DNA of 64,000 nucleotides from M3007 sp031425155. Lineage in GTDB: Bacteria; Bacteroidota; Bacteroidia; Chitinophagales; Saprospiraceae. This document shows, one piece after another, positions 27,435 to 36,211 of this stretch; positions within the stretch are counted from its first letter, which is position 1, and each line of letters opens with the position of its first letter. The notes beneath the pieces are model-generated. The model ran no database searches. It saw only the letters and a list, made by a program, of their open reading frames with translations, and was not told the origin of the DNA. The stretch spans positions 1 to 64,000 of the forward strand of contig JANPIV010000063.1 in the NCBI GenBank assembly GCA_031425155.1, read 5' to 3'. The translations under genes and the position numbers were made by a program.

Positions 27435-28181
27435 TCAAATAGAAAAGGGATATTTTACATCCACCAAAAATAAGCCCTGCGGGGGCACACTCAGGCTTTT
27501 ATGCAAAGGTTGTTGTGTATCCAGGGCCTCTTTTACGTCCGCCACGGTCAGTTTTCCAACGGCTGCCCGCAGACACGCGCCGACCATCAGCCGAACCATA
27601 CCGCGCAAAAAACGATTGGCAGTAACGTGAAATATGAGCCGCTGTTGTTCATCATCCTGCACCCAGCTCGCGCGGTAGAGCGTGCAGTCATAAGAGTCCA
27701 CTCCACTATGGGTTTTGCAAAACGGAAAAAAAGACGAGTAGTTGGGGAATAAAGCTGCTACGGCCTGCATTTTTTCAAAATCCAGGCGATCCGGCGACGA
27801 AAAAAACCAGGAGTTCTCTCTGCCAAACGGGTCTTTGCGTAGTGCGAGGTGGTATTCATAACTGCGCTCAAACGCATCAAAACGTGCGTGCGCTTCGGCA
27901 GCTACGGGCTGAATATCATACACCGCAATATCATCGGGGAGCACACCATTCAGCCGGTGCAAAAGGGTGGGCGGCAGCGTGGATTCCACATCAAAATGGG
28001 CAACGTAGTAGCGGGCATGTACCCCGGCATCGGTCCGTCCGCAGCCAGTCACCGCGATGGATTGGCCGAGGATCGTACTCAACGCTTCCTCTAAGGTGGA
28101 CTGTACGCTCGGGCCATTGGGCTGTGTCTGCCAGCCGCAATAGCGCGTTCCGCGATAAGCCAAAGTGAGGAAATAGCGCAT
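27435..28181 (-). CDS. truA: tRNA pseudouridine(38-40) synthase
   Basis: Modifies uridines 38-40 in the anticodon arm of several tRNAs. I choose the ATG at 28181 (248 residues; MRYFLTLAYRGTRYCGWQTQ), the normal family start; the frame extends upstream into a repeat at 28224-28289 that would add a meaningless 36 residues. The catalytic Asp lies in GCGRTDAGVHA, and RFDAFERSYEYHL and NRFLRGMVRLMVG are family strands. It is flanked by repeats on both sides and is likely transcribed separately from recR. Confidence 0.95.
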   Translation of the reverse strand: MRYFLTLAYRGTRYCGWQTQPNGPSVQSTLEEALSTILGQSIAVTGCGRTDAGVHARYYVAHFDVESTLPPTLLHRLNGVLPDDIAVYDIQPVAAEAHARFDAFERSYEYHLALRKDPFGRENSWFFSSPDRLDFEKMQAVAALFPNYSSFFPFCKTHSGVDSYDCTLYRASWVQDDEQQRLIFHVTANRFLRGMVRLMVGACLRAAVGKLTVADVKEALDTQQPLHKSLSVPPQGLFLVDVKYPFSI

Positions 28182-28223
28182 GGGCGAACAGATGAACAGA
28201 AACTCAGGATGCTGTAATTTTTT

Positions 28224-28289
28224 GAGGATGCGAGTATTTGACCAAAGTACATGATAATCAGGTAATTGATCGAATATTCGAATCCTCAA
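28224..28289 (-). repeat. Interspersed repeat, copy 1
   Basis: About 65 bases that match 61938-62000 in the opposite orientation with some differences; the shared core reads TTCGATCAATTACCTGATT when copy 1 is reversed. Each copy is itself an imperfect inverted repeat. It lies just upstream of the truA start. Confidence 0.75.
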
Positions 28290-28299
28290 CTAATCATGC

Positions 28300-28755
28300 T
28301 CAGGACATTGTTTGATCCAAGAAACGCTCACAAGCCAGATCGAGCATCATAAAAACATCTTCAAATCCATCATCATCGAGGTAAGGATCGGGTACGCTGC
28401 GGTCTTGGCCGGGATGACTATACTGGAGAATACGCTCGACTTTTTCGCGGTGTTCGTCGGTTTTTGCCAGGCGCAGTACGTCCCGCAAATTCCGGCTATC
28501 CATAACAAGTATTTTGTCAAAACGTTCAAAATCAGCCTTTTGAAACAGCCGTCCGCGTTGATCGCTGATGTCAATACCGTGGCGCAGCGCCGTAGCAATA
28601 GAGCGCGGGTCGGGCGAATGACCGATGTGCCATTCGCCCGTACCAGCGCTATCAATCTGCCAATCAAGATTTCGTTGCGCGGCTTTATGGCGCAAAATGC
28701 CCTCGGCCAGCGGGCTGCGGCAGATGTTGCCGAGACAAACCATGAGGATGCGCAT
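28300..28755 (-). CDS. Low-molecular-weight protein-tyrosine phosphatase
   Basis: A 151-residue cytoplasmic phosphatase. I start at the ATG at 28755 (MRILMVCLGNICRSP), which places the P-loop in the usual position; the seven codons further upstream derive from an AATGTGGTCAATG-type repeat. The active site C7-x5-R13-S14 is intact, and the general-acid Asp is in the VPDPYLDDDGFEDVF loop. Related proteins act on exopolysaccharide regulators, arsenate or small phosphoesters; the tyrosine phosphatase role is the default inference. It precedes truA on the same strand. Confidence 0.93.
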   Translation of the reverse strand: MRILMVCLGNICRSPLAEGILRHKAAQRNLDWQIDSAGTGEWHIGHSPDPRSIATALRHGIDISDQRGRLFQKADFERFDKILVMDSRNLRDVLRLAKTDEHREKVERILQYSHPGQDRSVPDPYLDDDGFEDVFMMLDLACERFLDQTMS

Positions 28756-28872
28756 ATTTTTGAATGTGGTCAATGTGAAAAATGTGCAAATGTCGGTGGA
28801 GCAGCTATATTCAAAAAAAGCTGCTTACCCGGGAAGTGCAGGCAACGGACAAGGATCGGCAGATCAATGCTC

Positions 28873-29829
28873 TTAGAAAATCTTGCTGTATTTGAACAGA
28901 AAAGCCCCGGTGATTTGCGGGCCTTTGCTGGTGCCATCCGTATCGAGATTATAATAGCCGTCGTCGTTGCGATCCCGGATAATGGCCACATCGTCGTCGT
29001 AGTTCAACTCACCCAGTAGATCCAGCGAGAAGCCTTTGCCGATGCTGATACTGATATTGTTGGTCCACAATACGTCCACATTTTGCGGGTTTTTCAAATA
29101 ATTGCTGTAAAAACTAAGCGAACTGTTCGCCGCCACCCGATCTTTGAAATACTTGTTGGTGTATTTGATGACCAGATTGGAACCTAACTGGAAGGAGCTA
29201 TTTTTTCCCTTATCGTTGCCGTGAATATTGAGGGCAGCAATGCTGTCGTCGGCAACGTATATCACGCGGGCACTCAAAGGAGAGTAAAAAATAGAATAGT
29301 GGGCATTGGGACGATAATCCAAACCGGGCGACAGGCGTAACTCAATGGGTGACAGGAATTTAGCGATCACTTTGTCGTTGTTGTCCTGGGCTTGCAGGTA
29401 GTTGCTGGCGTAGGTTTTCAGGAGTAGGCTCTGGGCGATGCCTTCTACGGCCACAAACAATTTATCGCTACGGAGTTTCCAGCCCGCCCGCGAGGTGAAG
29501 CGGGCCAGGTCCAGATTTTTCTGGAAGCCAGTCGCATCAGTTGATTTGGTTTTGCCGAGCCGCTGTAGCGAAAGTTGCAGCGTCAGGGCATTTTCCCAGT
29601 AGGACTTCTCTTCCTTTTTATTGGCAAATAATCCACCAATGCCGCCCAACCCAAAACGGTTGGCACCACTGCCGATACGGGGATTAATGATGCCAATGCC
29701 GGAAAGATCGAGGCCCAGGCTACCACCTTTGGTCCAGCCCAGTTTGACTTCTTCGGGTTTGTCCTGGGCCTGCAAGCTTAGGCCCAGCCAGCAGCAGAGC
29801 GCTGCGACAAGGGTAATTTTCCATTTCAT
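28873..29829 (-). CDS. DUF3078 outer-membrane-type protein
   Basis: A 318-residue protein with a signal peptide (MKWKITLVAALCCWLGLSLQAQ), starting at the ATG at 29829; the longer frame to 29874 touches the MscS stop. The N-terminal GWTKGGSLGLDLSGIG block is the DUF3078 hallmark, and the rest alternates hydrophobic and polar residues in many beta strands, ending in Phe, as in outer-membrane beta-barrels. The function of the family is unknown. It is 44 bases downstream of the MscS gene and probably co-transcribed. Confidence 0.8.
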   Translation of the reverse strand: MKWKITLVAALCCWLGLSLQAQDKPEEVKLGWTKGGSLGLDLSGIGIINPRIGSGANRFGLGGIGGLFANKKEEKSYWENALTLQLSLQRLGKTKSTDATGFQKNLDLARFTSRAGWKLRSDKLFVAVEGIAQSLLLKTYASNYLQAQDNNDKVIAKFLSPIELRLSPGLDYRPNAHYSIFYSPLSARVIYVADDSIAALNIHGNDKGKNSSFQLGSNLVIKYTNKYFKDRVAANSSLSFYSNYLKNPQNVDVLWTNNISISIGKGFSLDLLGELNYDDDVAIIRDRNDDGYYNLDTDGTSKGPQITGAFLFKYSKIF

Positions 29830-29873
29830 AAAATAAAGTTGGTTTAGTAAAAAAAGCGATTGAAAAGAAAACA

Positions 29874-30731
29874 CTAGACGCCGGTCGGCAACAGATCATC
29901 ATCCTGACCGTCCGGGTAAAAAATTTCTACCTTTTCGGTAGTCAATTTACTCAATGGGATAACGATGGCGCGTTCGGGGGTCTGTAAAATCAGGGACGTA
30001 GCGTCCATCAGTACTACTTTGCCGCGCACACCGATGATGCGCACATCATCGCCGACCCGCACCTTATTGCGATTGTAAAAGCCGGCCAGATAATTGGCCA
30101 CCAGATCGCGCGAAGCCAGTCCATAACCAAAAGCAAAGGCCAGGCCACCCGCCGCGACGATAACCGTCAGGCTGCTGGCAATAAAGTCGGTATGTATTTT
30201 GGCCTGAGCCAGAGCACTGACGCCAACGGTCACGAGCAAAAAATAGAACACGCCGGAAGCGATGATTTTGGCCGAAGCGATGCCCAGCGAGAGGAGGGTA
30301 GTCAGTACTATTTTACGCAGAATGTCGGCCAGATAAAGCCCCATCAGGAAAAGAATAAGCGCGGAAAACAGTGCGGGCAGGTAGCTGATGAGATCGCGTA
30401 CCATCGCGGTGATCGCCGGGATACCCAACAGATCGGTGGCGAAAATAATAAAGCCCAGCATGAGCACATAGTACAACATGCTGGAAAGTACGCCCGAGAG
30501 TTCGATGCGACTGCCAGTACGTTGCACCAGATCAATATCGTTCAGTTGATCGGTCAAACGGTCGGCTTTTAGGAGGATTAGTGCCCGGCGGACAAGCTTG
30601 CGAACCATATCAGCGATGAAGCGCCCGATCAAAAGCACAATCAGTGCCATCGCAACCTTCGGAATGGCTTCGGAAAATTTTGCCAGCAGCTGCGTTAAAA
30701 CTCCATTTTTCAGATCGTCCCAAAATTGCAT
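29874..30731 (-). CDS. MscS-family mechanosensitive ion channel
   Basis: A 285-residue inner membrane protein with about five hydrophobic segments. The first half contains two MS-channel helix repeats (VALIVLLIGRFIADMVRKLVRRAL and a second near residue 125 with LADILRKIVLTTLLSLG). The pore-like helix and beta domain follow (AAGGLAFAFGYGLASRDLVANYLAGFYNRNKVRVGDDVRIIGVRGKV). It likely releases solutes on hypo-osmotic shock. It ends in a short soluble tail and lacks the large C-terminal domain of E. coli MscS. Confidence 0.85.
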   Translation of the reverse strand: MQFWDDLKNGVLTQLLAKFSEAIPKVAMALIVLLIGRFIADMVRKLVRRALILLKADRLTDQLNDIDLVQRTGSRIELSGVLSSMLYYVLMLGFIIFATDLLGIPAITAMVRDLISYLPALFSALILFLMGLYLADILRKIVLTTLLSLGIASAKIIASGVFYFLLVTVGVSALAQAKIHTDFIASSLTVIVAAGGLAFAFGYGLASRDLVANYLAGFYNRNKVRVGDDVRIIGVRGKVVLMDATSLILQTPERAIVIPLSKLTTEKVEIFYPDGQDDDLLPTGV

Positions 30732-30792
30732 AAGCAGGATAAAGAAGATTGTACAAAGGTTTGAAAATCAACAAGTCGGTACATACAAGTAT

Positions 30793-30828
30793 GTATGGAG
30801 ATGCTACCAGAGGGCCGCATCTCCATAC
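30793..30828. repeat. Perfect 12-bp-arm palindrome
   Basis: GTATGGAGATGC and GCATCTCCATAC face each other across a 12-base loop. Neither side has a T tract, so it does not look like a terminator. It lies between the MscS and small-protein genes. Confidence 0.7.
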
Positions 30829-30977
30829 AGAAAACAGGTTGGGCAAAACCGAAAGACACTGCCAATTAAGTTGCTTTTGAAGATGCGCGGGTTCGATCAA
30901 TGTTCTGATTATCAATTACATTGATCATAATATCCCAATTGCGCATTCTCTCAGCCCGGTTGGCAAGCATGAATACT

Positions 30978-31223
30978 TTATGGTTTTACCCGCCAAAAAG
31001 GCACTTCTCCATCCAGATTACCTTTCGGCCCTTTTGGATCGCAGCCAATGTGACCGCAAATGTAACTTGAGGCGACATCCAGTGCATTGGGGCCGAACAA
31101 CTCCATGACCCGCCCGAAGGTGGAAAAGGTGTCCACATGGTGGACAATGTTGCGCTCTATTTCTTCCGGCAATCCCTGCGCGTGGACGTTCATCATGCGT
31201 TGAAAAGAATTCTCTTTTTCCAT
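30978..31223 (-). CDS. Small hypothetical protein, 81 residues
   Basis: I do not recognise this protein. It begins with charged helices (MEKENSFQRMMNVHAQGLPEEIE), continues with an amphipathic middle and ends in a Gly/Pro/Cys-rich tail (ICGHIGCDPKGPKG then VPFWRVKP). There is no signal peptide or membrane segment. It lies 95 bases downstream of the ECF sigma factor gene on the same strand and may share its transcript. The two tail cysteines and Pro/Gly content are unusual, but no modification or export genes are adjacent. Confidence 0.55.
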   Translation of the reverse strand: MEKENSFQRMMNVHAQGLPEEIERNIVHHVDTFSTFGRVMELFGPNALDVASSYICGHIGCDPKGPKGNLDGEVPFWRVKP

Positions 31224-31318
31224 AATAGATTAGTTTTAAAAGGCCTGAATGGCCCGGTTGTTAATCGGTGGACTTGGGACAGTCAATAGAGCAGGTTTTC
31301 TGGAAAACAAGCAGATTA

Positions 31319-31981
31319 TCAGGCTGCTTCTTTTCCAAATAATTCATCATAAATAGATTGCGATTTCTGCTTAGCCCGCAGAATCTGCATTTTTATAGCA
31401 CTTTCCGTCTTGTTCAGCACCGTTCCAATCTCCTTAATAGATAAATCATCAATATATTTCATCATCAAAATGGCCTTGTCGCCTGGCGGTAAATGCTCAA
31501 ACACTTTTTCCAAACGGGTTTGTTCCATTTCCAGTAATACACTATCAGGAAGTTCGTCCATCTCTTCTACTCCCTGACTCACCTTACCTACGTCTTCTGA
31601 AAAAATCAAAGGCATTTTTTTCTTTTTCCGAATCAGGTCTATGCAATAGTTGTAAGTAATAGAATAGACCCAGGTGGAGAAAGAAGACAGTTCCGTAAAT
31701 TTTGACAAATTCAACAGTACTTTGATAAAAATGTCCTGTGTGGCATCGCGTGCTAATCCCTCATCCGCCAACATGGAAATACATTTTGCAAACACTTTGG
31801 CTGCATAACGCCGGTACAATACGGTAAAATAGGTTGAATCCTGTTCCCGCACGTAGTGCGTGATCAGTTCAAGATCAGTAAAATCACTCAACTTTTTGGA
31901 GGCTGTAGCCGGCACTTCCAGTAGTTTTAAAAAAGACAAGAGACGTGTATATCCTGCAAAGACACGGAAAAGCCATGACAA
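31319..31981 (-). CDS. ECF-type RNA polymerase sigma factor
   Basis: A 220-residue sigma-70-family factor. Region 2 (about residues 50-120) includes RDATQDIFIKVLLNLSKF and FSTWVYSITYNYCIDLIRKKKK; region 4 (about 155-205) is a helix-turn-helix with LPPGDKAILMMKYIDDLSIKEIG and ESAIKMQILRAKQK. A roughly 30-residue hydrophobic, basic N-terminal extension precedes the usual start of such factors; no later Met allows a clean shorter start before region 2. No anti-sigma factor gene follows; the next gene encodes the unknown 81-residue protein. Targets are unknown. Confidence 0.92.
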   Translation of the reverse strand: MSWLFRVFAGYTRLLSFLKLLEVPATASKKLSDFTDLELITHYVREQDSTYFTVLYRRYAAKVFAKCISMLADEGLARDATQDIFIKVLLNLSKFTELSSFSTWVYSITYNYCIDLIRKKKKMPLIFSEDVGKVSQGVEEMDELPDSVLLEMEQTRLEKVFEHLPPGDKAILMMKYIDDLSIKEIGTVLNKTESAIKMQILRAKQKSQSIYDELFGKEAA

Positions 31982-32093
31982 GACACAGCGACATTCACGA
32001 ATTTCTTAAAACCGTTAATAGGACGTTAAGTAATTCACTCCGTCACACTTCTGCGGCGTTATTTTTTTGCATTTCCGTTTCTTTGCCAAAACT

Positions 32094-32624
32094 ATGTATA
32101 TGCGTTATTTGCTTGGTCTGGCCGTTGTTTTTTTATCCTGTTCTTTCCTCCTGGCACAAGCCCAGCCGCAGCCAGCGGCGGCTTTTCCTTTTCAGGTCAG
32201 GCTGTTTACGCCAGATAGCGTGGCTGTGCAAAGCGATGCGGTATTAACCAAAGGCAAGCCGACCGTTCTGGCATTTTGGCTGAGCACTTGTTATCCCTGC
32301 CGCCTGGAACTGGCCGCCTATACGGCCAAATATGCCGAGTGGCAGCGACAGGCTGATTTTCAGATAGTGGCCATTTCGATTGATTTCCCCGAACGATTTC
32401 CCCAAATGTCTAATATGGCCCGCACTGCCAATTGGGCTTTTCCTGCCTACTGGGATAGGGAACAGAATTTTAAAAGCCTCCTGCCCGGCGAACTCAATGG
32501 ACTGCCCCAGGTCTTTTTATTTGATAAAAACGGCCAACTGGTGTGGCAGCACCGCCGCTATATGACCGGCGATGAGGAAGAGTTATTTGCCCAGATTATG
32601 GCTTTGCAATCGGCCAAAAACTAA
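32094..32624 (+). CDS. Exported thioredoxin-like protein (TlpA/ResA type)
   Basis: A 176-residue periplasmic redox protein. The start at 32094 (MYMRYLLGLAVVFLS) gives a clear signal peptide of about 22 residues; an in-frame ATG at 32067 lies upstream. The thioredoxin active site is C66-Y-P-C69 in the context FWLSTCYPC, with the cis-Pro loop at GLPQVFLFDKNG. The motif differs from the usual CGPC/CxPC by Tyr. It could reduce cytochrome-maturation or other exported disulfides. Its stop overlaps the converging Ig-like lipoprotein stop by 4 bases. Confidence 0.88.
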   Translation: MYMRYLLGLAVVFLSCSFLLAQAQPQPAAAFPFQVRLFTPDSVAVQSDAVLTKGKPTVLAFWLSTCYPCRLELAAYTAKYAEWQRQADFQIVAISIDFPERFPQMSNMARTANWAFPAYWDREQNFKSLLPGELNGLPQVFLFDKNGQLVWQHRRYMTGDEEELFAQIMALQSAKN

Positions 32625-34354
32625 TTTGTTTTGGGCTTTTCCCGGTTTCGGGCACCCGTATCTACCACCGCCTCCATTGTGGCTTCCACTTCCCAATTGG
32701 CGCGTAGCGGCTCCAGTTTTTTGGTAAAAATCCGCTCTGGCTGGCGATGCGCATAGTAGTCGCCGGTATCCCAGCGGCCATTACCATTCCGGTCTTCCAC
32801 CAACTGCACCGTGTAAGTAGCCGTAAATAAGTTCGTGAAAACCAGCCTTTTCTGCGCGAGTTCAGTCGTAAAACGGCGTTCTTCCACCAGTTCCTTGCCA
32901 TTCATCAGTTGCAAAACATATCGGGTATTGGGCACCAGACTATTGACGGTGAGGTTCAATCCGCCCAGTTGTTTTTCAGAAAGCACGGTGAAAATCTGCC
33001 GTAGCGTATCCGTATTCCGCATACCATAAAAGTCGGTAACGGCTCCCGGCAACAGAGTCAAATTGTACGCTTTACCCGATTTCCAGGGCAAAACAATATT
33101 CAACTGCCGCAGCACAACCGAGTCCGTACGGATCTCATAATTGGCCACACGGCCACTGTCCACGGTAAAAATCCAGCGGGTGGTATCTATGGTCGTGATC
33201 GGGGCAGAAAATTTCAAAAAGCCCCGCTGCGTCGGATTTTGATTCACGTTTCGGGGAGGCTGCGCCTGTTTGGTGGCAGTGGCGGTCACGGGCTGGGTCC
33301 GGCGATTGCTGAAGGCCCCACCGCCAGTAGCCCCTGCACTGCCATCTGGCAAAAAACCAAGCCGGTAAGTTTTGAAAAAATCCTCCCGTGAAAGGTCACG
33401 CACCGTCATCGTATCGGCTCTGGCCAGCAGCTGCCAGGCGGTGGGCGTAGAAAGATCATACCAGACCAGCAGCGTGTCCAAGTCTTTTTCCGCCAATAAT
33501 CGCAGGTCAGGCACTTCCGGCTCTACCCGCAAGGGAATGGAATCGAGCGAGCCGGTATAAGTCAGTTTGACCACACCGTATCGGTTAGCATTGCGCTCAA
33601 ACAATCGGAAACGGGCCTGGTCTTTAAACAGCCGCAGTGCGGTCACCCGTCGCGCCGAAGCCGAGGAAACGGTCAGAAAAGTATCGGCGAAAGCTACACT
33701 TTCGTTATCGCTGTTCCATTTCAGGTTTTGGTCTTTATCCTCGATAGCCACCATCTTGAATCGGCCAGGGCGAACGTTTTGCAGCAAAAATTGCCCGTTT
33801 TTCTCTGTTCTGGCCAGATAGAAAGGCTTTTCGAGGCGCGGGACACTGTCGTTGAAATTATCATACAACATGACCGACACATTCTCCACCGGGTCGCCGG
33901 TGAAGCTATCGGCCACCCGGCCCGCCACCGTCAGGCTATCCAGAAAATCGCCGGTAGAGAACACAAATCGCAGGTCTTTGGCCGCATTGCCTTCATGCAA
34001 GTCTTGCACGGCATTACCAAAATTGATAGTGTAGGTCGTGTTTGGGCGCAGTACTTCGCCTTCGGCAAATTTTATGGTCACCGTTTTGCCTTTCAGCGTG
34101 ATGTCAGGGCGCTTGGCCAGTGGCGGCGAGATTAAGACCTGAACCGGCGCATCTTTCAACACCACCCATTCATCAAAAGTGAGCCGAATGCGCGATTCCT
34201 GAAAGCGGGTGGTGAAATTGGGCGAGCTGGCCACCGAATCCACTTTCGGGGGCGTAGTATCTTTGGGGCCGCCGGTGGGCGCACCTTGCCGGGCACAGGA
34301 AAAAAAAGCGAGGACCGCCAAACAGGTTATAACGGGCAGATAATATCGTGTCAT
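32621..34354 (-). CDS. Ig-like (BIg) domain lipoprotein
   Basis: A 577-residue surface or periplasmic lipoprotein. I choose the ATG at 34354, which gives a signal peptide with a lipobox ending at Cys20 (LAFFSC). Immediately after comes QGAPTGGPKDTTPPKVDSV, then an Ig-like domain with FDEWVVLKDAPVQVLISPP and a TINFGNAVQD strand, typical of a Bacteroidota Ig-like family. A second beta-rich region follows (VADSFTGDPVENVSVMLYD, a carboxypeptidase-regulatory-like fold). The function is unknown. It is convergent with the thioredoxin gene, overlapping by 4 bases. Confidence 0.75.
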   Translation of the reverse strand: MTRYYLPVITCLAVLAFFSCARQGAPTGGPKDTTPPKVDSVASSPNFTTRFQESRIRLTFDEWVVLKDAPVQVLISPPLAKRPDITLKGKTVTIKFAEGEVLRPNTTYTINFGNAVQDLHEGNAAKDLRFVFSTGDFLDSLTVAGRVADSFTGDPVENVSVMLYDNFNDSVPRLEKPFYLARTEKNGQFLLQNVRPGRFKMVAIEDKDQNLKWNSDNESVAFADTFLTVSSASARRVTALRLFKDQARFRLFERNANRYGVVKLTYTGSLDSIPLRVEPEVPDLRLLAEKDLDTLLVWYDLSTPTAWQLLARADTMTVRDLSREDFFKTYRLGFLPDGSAGATGGGAFSNRRTQPVTATATKQAQPPRNVNQNPTQRGFLKFSAPITTIDTTRWIFTVDSGRVANYEIRTDSVVLRQLNIVLPWKSGKAYNLTLLPGAVTDFYGMRNTDTLRQIFTVLSEKQLGGLNLTVNSLVPNTRYVLQLMNGKELVEERRFTTELAQKRLVFTNLFTATYTVQLVEDRNGNGRWDTGDYYAHRQPERIFTKKLEPLRANWEVEATMEAVVDTGARNREKPKTN

Positions 34355-34420
34355 GGTTTTACAGCGTCGAGTAGGGCCAACTTTTGGTTGGCCACATCGC
34401 ATTTCTCAAAAACATGAATC

Positions 34421-34621
34421 ATCCCGAATTTTTGCAAAAAGCAAAGAGATGCCGTTTCAACCCACGATTTTAATCGTGGGAGAGGAGGCCAGGTAGCGTT
34501 AGGAACGGTTTCAACCGTTTCTGTGTGCTTGGCCAGACCTATATAAACCGTTAAAACGGTTACACATATCTTGTTTTGGCGCATTCCCACGATTAAAATT
34601 GTGGGTTGAAAAATTCGGGAT
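34421..34621. repeat. 201-bp inverted-repeat element with nested palindromes
   Basis: The ends are ATCCCGAATTTTT (34421-34433) and its exact complement (34609-34621), the same termini as the palindrome at 1-266. Further in, both sides carry CCCACxATTTTAATCGTGGG, itself a palindrome, and the centre holds AACGGTTTCAACCGTT and AACCGTTAAAACGGTT. The left side has about 23 extra bases. No coding capacity. The remaining spacer between 34355 and 34814 holds the hflX promoter candidate and nothing else recognised. Confidence 0.85.
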
Positions 34622-34756
34622 GACTCCTTTTGGTCAACTGAAAATTTAGCGTTAACCAGCGTCAAAGATAGGGTAACGCTGTTTGTTCGTAGCCTGCGGC
34701 GCAAAAAGGCGTAAATCTATCCGGCGCGGCATGAACTTTTTTGTCCCTCATATCCT

Positions 34757-34790
34757 TTTGTGACGCGAAGGAACAGACTGTGTACCTTTA
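34757..34790 (+). promoter_or_regulatory. Candidate hflX promoter
   Basis: TTTG at 34757-34760 and TACCTTTA at 34783-34790 are 22 bases apart, slightly longer than the usual 19-21. The start codon is 24 bases further on. Confidence 0.4.
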
Positions 34791-34814
34791 CATTTATTAA
34801 TTAAAAAAGAATTC

Positions 34815-36026
34815 ATGGCACAAGAATGGACGCTCGGCGAGAAAAGCTCGTCGCTAAATAAAGAACCGGAGTTTGCGGTGCTGGTCAGCCTCATCACCCC
34901 GGACGTAACGGAGACGCAAGCCCATGAATATATGGACGAACTGGAGTTCCTGGCCCTGACGGCTGGCGCAACTACGGTGAAACGTTTCACCCAACGGCTG
35001 CCCCACCCGGAACACCGGACTTTTGTCGGTAGCGGCAAGGTGCTCGAAATAAAACAGTATCTGGATCGGCACGAGGAAATAAATATGGTCATTTTTGACG
35101 ACGATCTCACGGGTCGGCAGACCAATACTTTGGAAGAAGCCCTGAAAGTAAAAATCGTGGATCGCTCGACGCTGATCCTGGATATTTTTGCGGATCGGGC
35201 CCAGACGGCGCAAGCCAGAACGCAGGTGGATTTGGCTCAAATGAAATATTTGCTGCCTCGCCTGCGCGGTTTATGGACGCACTTGGAGCGGCAGGGCGGC
35301 GGCATCGGGATGCGCGGACCGGGGGAAACCCAGATCGAAACGGACCGCCGTATTGTACAATATCGGGTGAAAATACTGGAAGATCGTCTGAAGGACATTG
35401 ACCGCCAATCGCAAACCCAACGTAAAACGCGCGGTGAACTCATCCGGGTGGCGCTGGTTGGTTATACCAACGTGGGTAAGAGTACTATGCTCAATCTGTT
35501 GAGTAAAGCCGAGGTGCTGGCGGAGAACAAGTTATTTGCTACGCTCGATACCACGGTGCGTAAGGTCGTTTTTGGACAAATACCTTTTCTACTGTCCGAT
35601 ACGGTCGGTTTTATCCGCAAACTGCCGCATCATCTGGTCGAAAGTTTCAAAAGTACGCTCGATGAAGTGCGCGAAAGCGATATGTTGCTGCACGTGGTGG
35701 ATGTAGCGCATCCGCAGTTTGAAGATCAAATCCGTACAGTGCAAAAAACACTGGAAGAACTGGGCGCCGGCGACAAACCTACCCTCATGGTGCTCAACAA
35801 GATTGACCTTTATCGGGAACGCTATTTCGACGATTTGGTGGATGCCGCAACCCGCTCCGACCTGGAAAATGAATTGCGCGAACGCTTGTTACACGCCTAC
35901 GGCGAAAACGTATTCATCTCTGCGCTGACCAAAGAAGGCATAGACGAACTGCGCGAGCGACTGACCCGTCTGATCAAAGAGGCGTACGTGATCCGTTATC
36001 CGCACCAGGTGAAAAACTGGTCGTAA
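34815..36026 (+). CDS. hflX: GTPase HflX
   Basis: A ribosome-associated GTPase that splits 70S ribosomes, for example after heat stress. The 403-residue protein has the N-terminal HflX domain (GSGKVLEI, VIFDDDLTGRQ, DRSTLILDIFADRAQTAQAR), the linker helix with GGIGMRGPGETQ, and the G domain: G1 GYTNVGKST, G3 DTVGFI, G4 NKID, and SAL as G5. Ends shortly after the G domain, a normal length. It stands alone, with an inverted repeat (36066-36130) after it and none of the hfq/hflKC neighbours seen in proteobacteria. Confidence 0.95.
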   Translation: MAQEWTLGEKSSSLNKEPEFAVLVSLITPDVTETQAHEYMDELEFLALTAGATTVKRFTQRLPHPEHRTFVGSGKVLEIKQYLDRHEEINMVIFDDDLTGRQTNTLEEALKVKIVDRSTLILDIFADRAQTAQARTQVDLAQMKYLLPRLRGLWTHLERQGGGIGMRGPGETQIETDRRIVQYRVKILEDRLKDIDRQSQTQRKTRGELIRVALVGYTNVGKSTMLNLLSKAEVLAENKLFATLDTTVRKVVFGQIPFLLSDTVGFIRKLPHHLVESFKSTLDEVRESDMLLHVVDVAHPQFEDQIRTVQKTLEELGAGDKPTLMVLNKIDLYRERYFDDLVDAATRSDLENELRERLLHAYGENVFISALTKEGIDELRERLTRLIKEAYVIRYPHQVKNWS

Positions 36027-36065
36027 GATATTAAACACAAAAAGGCTTTAACAAAAAATATTTTC

Positions 36066-36130
36066 AACACAAAAGGCACAAAAGAATACATAAAAGTCAA
36101 TGACTTCGTGCTCTTTTGTGCCTTTGTGTT
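36066..36130. repeat. Imperfect inverted repeat of an ACACAAAAGGCACAAAAG unit
   Basis: AACACAAAAGGCACAAAAGA is answered about 30 bases later by TCTTTTGTGCCTTTGTGTT, with one base missing. A related unit (ACACAAAAGGCACAGAAG) lies at 48410-48427. It sits between the converging hflX and metzincin genes. Confidence 0.65.
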
Positions 36131-36154
36131 TCAAGAAATTAGTTTAACTAAATA

Positions 36155-36184
36155 TTGCGTAAGTCATTGGTTTTCATTGCCAAT
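36155..36184. repeat. 30-bp interspersed repeat, copy 1
   Basis: The 30 bases starting TTGCGTAAGTCATTGG recur at 58651-58680 with one difference. Both copies lie just beyond the stop codon of a minus-strand gene. Confidence 0.7.
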
Positions 36185-36211
36185 TTGCCTTTTGCAATTT
36201 TGCCAATTGGT

